Of a stretch of DNA of 64,000 nucleotides, positions 62,571 through 64,000 are shown in pieces. This DNA comes from Blasia pusilla (lineage: Eukaryota > Marchantiophyta > Marchantiopsida > Blasiales). The position numbers and the translations under genes are program-made. The notes below the pieces were generated by a model. The model worked only from the letters and a program-made list of their open reading frames with translations. It did no database searches and had not been told where the DNA came from. The DNA lies in contig CM114272.1 of assembly GCA_050084515.1 (NCBI GenBank), positions 45,074,001 through 45,138,000 of the forward strand, in the 5' to 3' direction. How positions within the stretch are numbered: position 1 is the stretch's first letter; every line of letters starts with the position of its first letter.

Positions 62571-64000
62571 ATGCATCCCTCTATCTTATATGCCAATCGT
62601 CCAACAAGCCTTGAGGATCTCACATTCATTGACTATAGGTTGAAACATGAGCTTCTGAAGACTTACCCAAAGACTCCCACAGATGACATCATTGGTTTAG
62701 ATCAGTTAGGTAATATTGTCAAAAAGACTAGTCGTGTTGTTAGGTTCACTGAGTTCCATCCACTACACAAGTTCTTCTATCTTTTTTTGCTTCAACATGT
62801 ACCATTCAGATCAAAGGAAATTATCTTGAGTTAACATTTCACCAAATGGACTTACCTGCATGAGTGCATGCATAGGGAAATTCTAAGTAATATAACTGAT
62901 ATCCATGTGCTCATAAAGGCTCACGCTTTGAGAAACTTGTGGAGTCAAGTTCATGAAGTTGAGATACTTACGAAGGCCATGACCATTTACAGCCTGAACT
63001 TGATATTGATTTGTCTTCTGAGATATCTACAAATTCGTCACTCTCCCAGGTTGCATCTTAGCAGGTGGAAGATCTGCTTGCTAAACCCAACCTAAATTTA
63101 CTAAATCCCGAACAAGCCTTGCTTTTCCTTGAGCTAGGTAGTTTGCAATCTGGATTAGTACTTCTTAAGGGAGCTCTTGGTTGTGGGAAATCTTATTTCA
63201 TATCTTTTATGTATGATTATTGGAGATCTATGAACTTGTCACCATTACTAGCAACCACCACATATATTGTTGTTGTTCGTCTTCACAAGGATGCAACGAC
63301 TGTCCATTCAGCTTTTAGCATCCCTAATCGTGGTGAACTACCTTCTATGCATGCTACATCTGGCACTTATATAAGACTTGCAAAAGGCAAAGGTAATTGT
63401 AATTGATGAATGTTCCATGTTGACCACGACGATTTTGCAGGTTTTACTTATGCGTATGAACAATGTTGCACAATCTAGTAATCATAATATGTTTGGCGAT
63501 AAGCTTCTTACTCTAGTTGGAGATTTGTGTCAGCTCCCACCTGTCTGCAATCATAAAGTCCATAATATTTGCCAGTCCTATCACATTAGTTCTTCTCCAT
63601 TCCTAAACAATGCTCCATCTTATGAGTTGTTGACACCAGTTAGGCATCGTGATGATCCTACATATTACGAGTTCCTCATTTCAATAAGGTATAACATTCC
63701 AAGTCAGCAACAAATTGATCAATGCCTAAGTCCCTACTTGATATTAGAAAATGAAGCCATTGATTTTATTACCTCCAACACTACAATAATTTGTACTCAT
63801 TAAGAAGATGTTGCTATCTTCAATCTCCTCTCCCTTAGAAGCTATTTGGAGATGCTTAAATTGTTGAGGTGAACTCGGTTCTGGATGCACCTAACCAGCA
63901 AGAGTTCAGGAAGTGGATGGACGATGATTCATTTCATCAACTACAATATGTTGCAGTAAACTATCGAGTCATGCTCACCTCCAATGTTAATCTCAAATGT
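62571..64000 (+). pseudogene. Helitron PIF1-like helicase domain (partial)
   Basis: Connector (YRLKHELLKTYPK, FTEFHPLHKFFYLFLL), then the helicase proper. NPEQALLFLELGSLQSGLVL precedes Walker A GALGCGKSYF (63,170). Motif Ia-like ATTTYIVVVRLHKDATTVHS follows and, after a frame slip near 63,390, Walker B VIVIDECSML, LVGDLCQLPPV and TPVRHRDDPTYYEF. After a TAA at 63,801, EDVAIFNLLSLRS continues. The window ends in AVNYRVMLTSNVNL, part of the conserved C-terminal UvrD-like fold. It would unwind DNA during transposition. At least three lesions are present. Confidence 0.85.

Larger units (their letters stand above)
60509..64000 (+). mobile_element. Helitron rolling-circle transposon, Rep-helicase (runs off window)
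   Basis: Plus-strand remnants in the standard order: an N-terminal segment before Rep, the Helitron_like_N domain, the Rep endonuclease and the PIF1-type helicase, broken by several stops and frameshifts. The helicase is still in its C-terminal half at the window end (NYRVMLTSNVNL). The termini (5' TC, 3' hairpin with CTRR) are not in view. It is the fullest of three Helitron copies here, the others being at 20.4 and 56.2 kb. Confidence 0.85.

Overview
The window is nuclear DNA of a plant-lineage eukaryote (Streptophyta). The evidence is a plant-type dihydroneopterin aldolase gene with a GT-AG intron, pseudogene pieces resembling plant RPAP1/MINIYO beside pentatricopeptide-repeat (PPR) pieces, and transposons of plant type: Ty1/copia, Ty3/gypsy, a chromodomain gypsy, L1-like LINEs and Helitrons. 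There is no prokaryotic gene organisation. The species cannot be fixed from the sequence. A seedless plant or streptophyte alga is my guess, partly because DNA-methyltransferase-carrying retrotransposons have been reported from charophytes (from memory).

Layout. 0-4.4 kb: 3' two thirds of a decayed Ty3/gypsy element (gypsy-1). 4.4-5.6 kb: chromovirus integrase-chromodomain remnant. 5.6-7.1 kb: AT-rich DNA with a foldback element. 7.15-8.5 kb: LINE 3' half, minus strand. 8.9-16.1 kb: exons of a minus-strand EF-hand-like/coiled-coil host gene with LINE ends in its introns. 16.5-23 kb: mostly unrecognised, with a Helitron scrap and a copia scrap. 23.2-48.0 kb: a rearranged tandem array of RPAP1-like plus PPR pseudogene units, broken by copia-3 and by a three-level nest. 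In that nest copia-1 (27,989-47,199) contains copia-2 (30,584-44,853, 344-bp LTRs, TSD ATCAG), which contains gypsy-2 (31,334-40,879). 48.0-48.8 kb: 78-bp tandem repeats. 51.1-51.6 kb: truncated LINE ends. 52.5-53.2 kb: dihydroneopterin aldolase, the best-preserved host gene. 56.2-56.7 kb: Helitron helicase scrap. 57.5-58.2 kb: a 39-bp minisatellite and a 185-bp (CT)n tract. 58.3-59.9 kb: coiled-coil pseudogene. 60.5-64 kb: Helitron Rep-helicase running off the window.

The most notable system is the family represented by gypsy-1 and gypsy-2. Its pol region reads protease - DNMT3-like cytosine-5 methyltransferase - UAG stop - reverse transcriptase - RNase H - integrase - PHD finger. Both copies are decayed, but they preserve the same order and the same in-frame UAG followed by CAR-YYA, the tobacco-mosaic-type readthrough context. 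The element thus appears to have carried a chromatin writer (DNMT) and a chromatin reader (PHD), with the downstream enzymes probably made by stop-codon readthrough. Gypsy-2 also has a circularly permuted structure. Its outer ends lie inside the LTR at a GACAGCTGTC palindrome, an LTR-LTR junction is kept near its right end, and it has no target-site duplication. This is what insertion of a linearised two-LTR circle would leave.

Frames, stops and motifs were read directly from the sequence. Family assignments rest on motif recognition without database searches.
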